A stretch of 6,611 bases of DNA from Chloroflexota bacterium (lineage in GTDB: Bacteria > Chloroflexota > Anaerolineae > Aggregatilineales > Phototrophicaceae), in the NCBI GenBank assembly GCA_026706395.1, contig JAPOYU010000145.1, positions 1-6,611 on the forward strand, written 5' to 3'. How positions within the stretch are numbered: the first letter of the stretch is position 1; each line of letters opens with the position of its first letter. The notes beneath the pieces were generated by a model. The model saw nothing but the letters and a program-made list of their open reading frames with translations, did no database searches and was not told the DNA's origin. The position numbers and the translations under genes are program-made. This document shows, piece after piece, positions 6,518 through 6,611 of the stretch.

Positions 6518-6545
6518 TTGACAAGCTAACGGAATTTCTTATACT
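6518..6545 (+). promoter_or_regulatory. Strong sigma70-type promoter of tRNA-Leu
   Basis: A perfect TTGACA (6518-6523) is followed after 16 bp by TATACT (6540-6545, 5 of 6). The discriminator 'TGGCCTGCG' is GC-rich, a trait of stable-RNA promoters subject to stringent (ppGpp) control in well-studied bacteria. The expected start near 6552 leaves a 5' leader of about six bases before the tRNA. The promoter is divergent from that of plsX; the two -35 boxes are 22 bp apart. Confidence 0.8.
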
Positions 6546-6557
6546 TGGCCTGCGACA

Positions 6558-6611
6558 GCCCTGATGGCGGAACTGGCAGACGCGCACGGTTGAGGGCCGT
6601 GTCCTTAACGG
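6558..6611 (+). tRNA. tRNA-Leu, anticodon GAG (5' part; 3' end beyond window)
   Basis: The first 54 nt are visible. The acceptor strand is GCCCTGA (6558-6564), then T8-G9. The D-stem is GCG/CGC (6567-6569/6581-6583) around the class II D-loop 'GAACTGGCAGA' typical of tRNA-Leu. The anticodon stem CACGG/CCGTG (6585-6589/6597-6601) closes the 7-nt loop TTGAGGG, giving anticodon GAG (6592-6594), which reads CUC and CUU. The bases from 6602 begin the long variable arm expected of tRNA-Leu. The T-arm and 3' acceptor are off the window, so intactness and any encoded CCA cannot be judged. Confidence 0.95.

Noticed and set aside
1..6611. Mobile element, CRISPR, defence or toxin-antitoxin system near the tRNA gene
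   Set aside because: No integrase, transposase, direct-repeat array, attachment duplication or small gene pair is seen; all space is filled by housekeeping genes. The tRNA 3' end, where an integration site would lie, is outside the window.

Overview
This window is an ordinary stretch of bacterial chromosome carrying housekeeping genes. It has moderate GC (mid-50s by eye), a dense layout and Shine-Dalgarno-led genes. It is most likely from a member of the Chloroflexota (Anaerolineae/Caldilineae-like). That placement is an inference from memory of protein flavour: PlsX opens with 'DAMGTD' rather than the common 'DAMGGD', FabF ends in 'GLGGQN', HflX has a glycine-expanded linker, and the genome uses TrmFO rather than TrmA. 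A marker-gene tree would settle it.

Layout. Positions 1-141 (minus) hold the first 47 codons of a gene that runs off the left edge, probably a THUMP-domain RNA methyltransferase. A 300-bp divergent intergenic region (142-441) follows. Positions 442-1413 (plus) encode a secreted six-bladed beta-propeller protein that starts at TTG. Its stop codon directly abuts, with no base between, the stop codon of a convergent four-gene minus-strand operon: plsX (6420-5422), fabF (5405-4143), trmFO (4127-2757) and hflX (2757-1414). The operon gaps are 16 nt, 15 nt and a 1-nt overlap. A sigma70-type promoter lies about 40 nt upstream of plsX. Back to back with it is a near-consensus promoter that drives a plus-strand tRNA-Leu(GAG), cut by the right edge at 6611.

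How the genes fit together. PlsX (acyl-ACP to acyl-phosphate) and FabF (chain-elongating ketoacyl-ACP synthase) draw on and feed the acyl-ACP pool for membrane lipids. TrmFO makes m5U54 in the tRNA T-loop. HflX is a GTPase that splits stalled or hibernating ribosomes. One transcript therefore joins lipid synthesis with tRNA modification and ribosome rescue, beside a tRNA gene. Such a mix points to growth-rate co-expression rather than a single pathway.

I found no mobile element, CRISPR array, defence system, toxin-antitoxin pair or clearly novel system. The points most worth a second look are a nine-codon reading frame with a perfect AGGAGG that overlaps the fabF start, the Leu at the FabF gatekeeper position, the dyad-rich zero-gap convergent gene junction, and a 36-codon frame in the left intergenic region.
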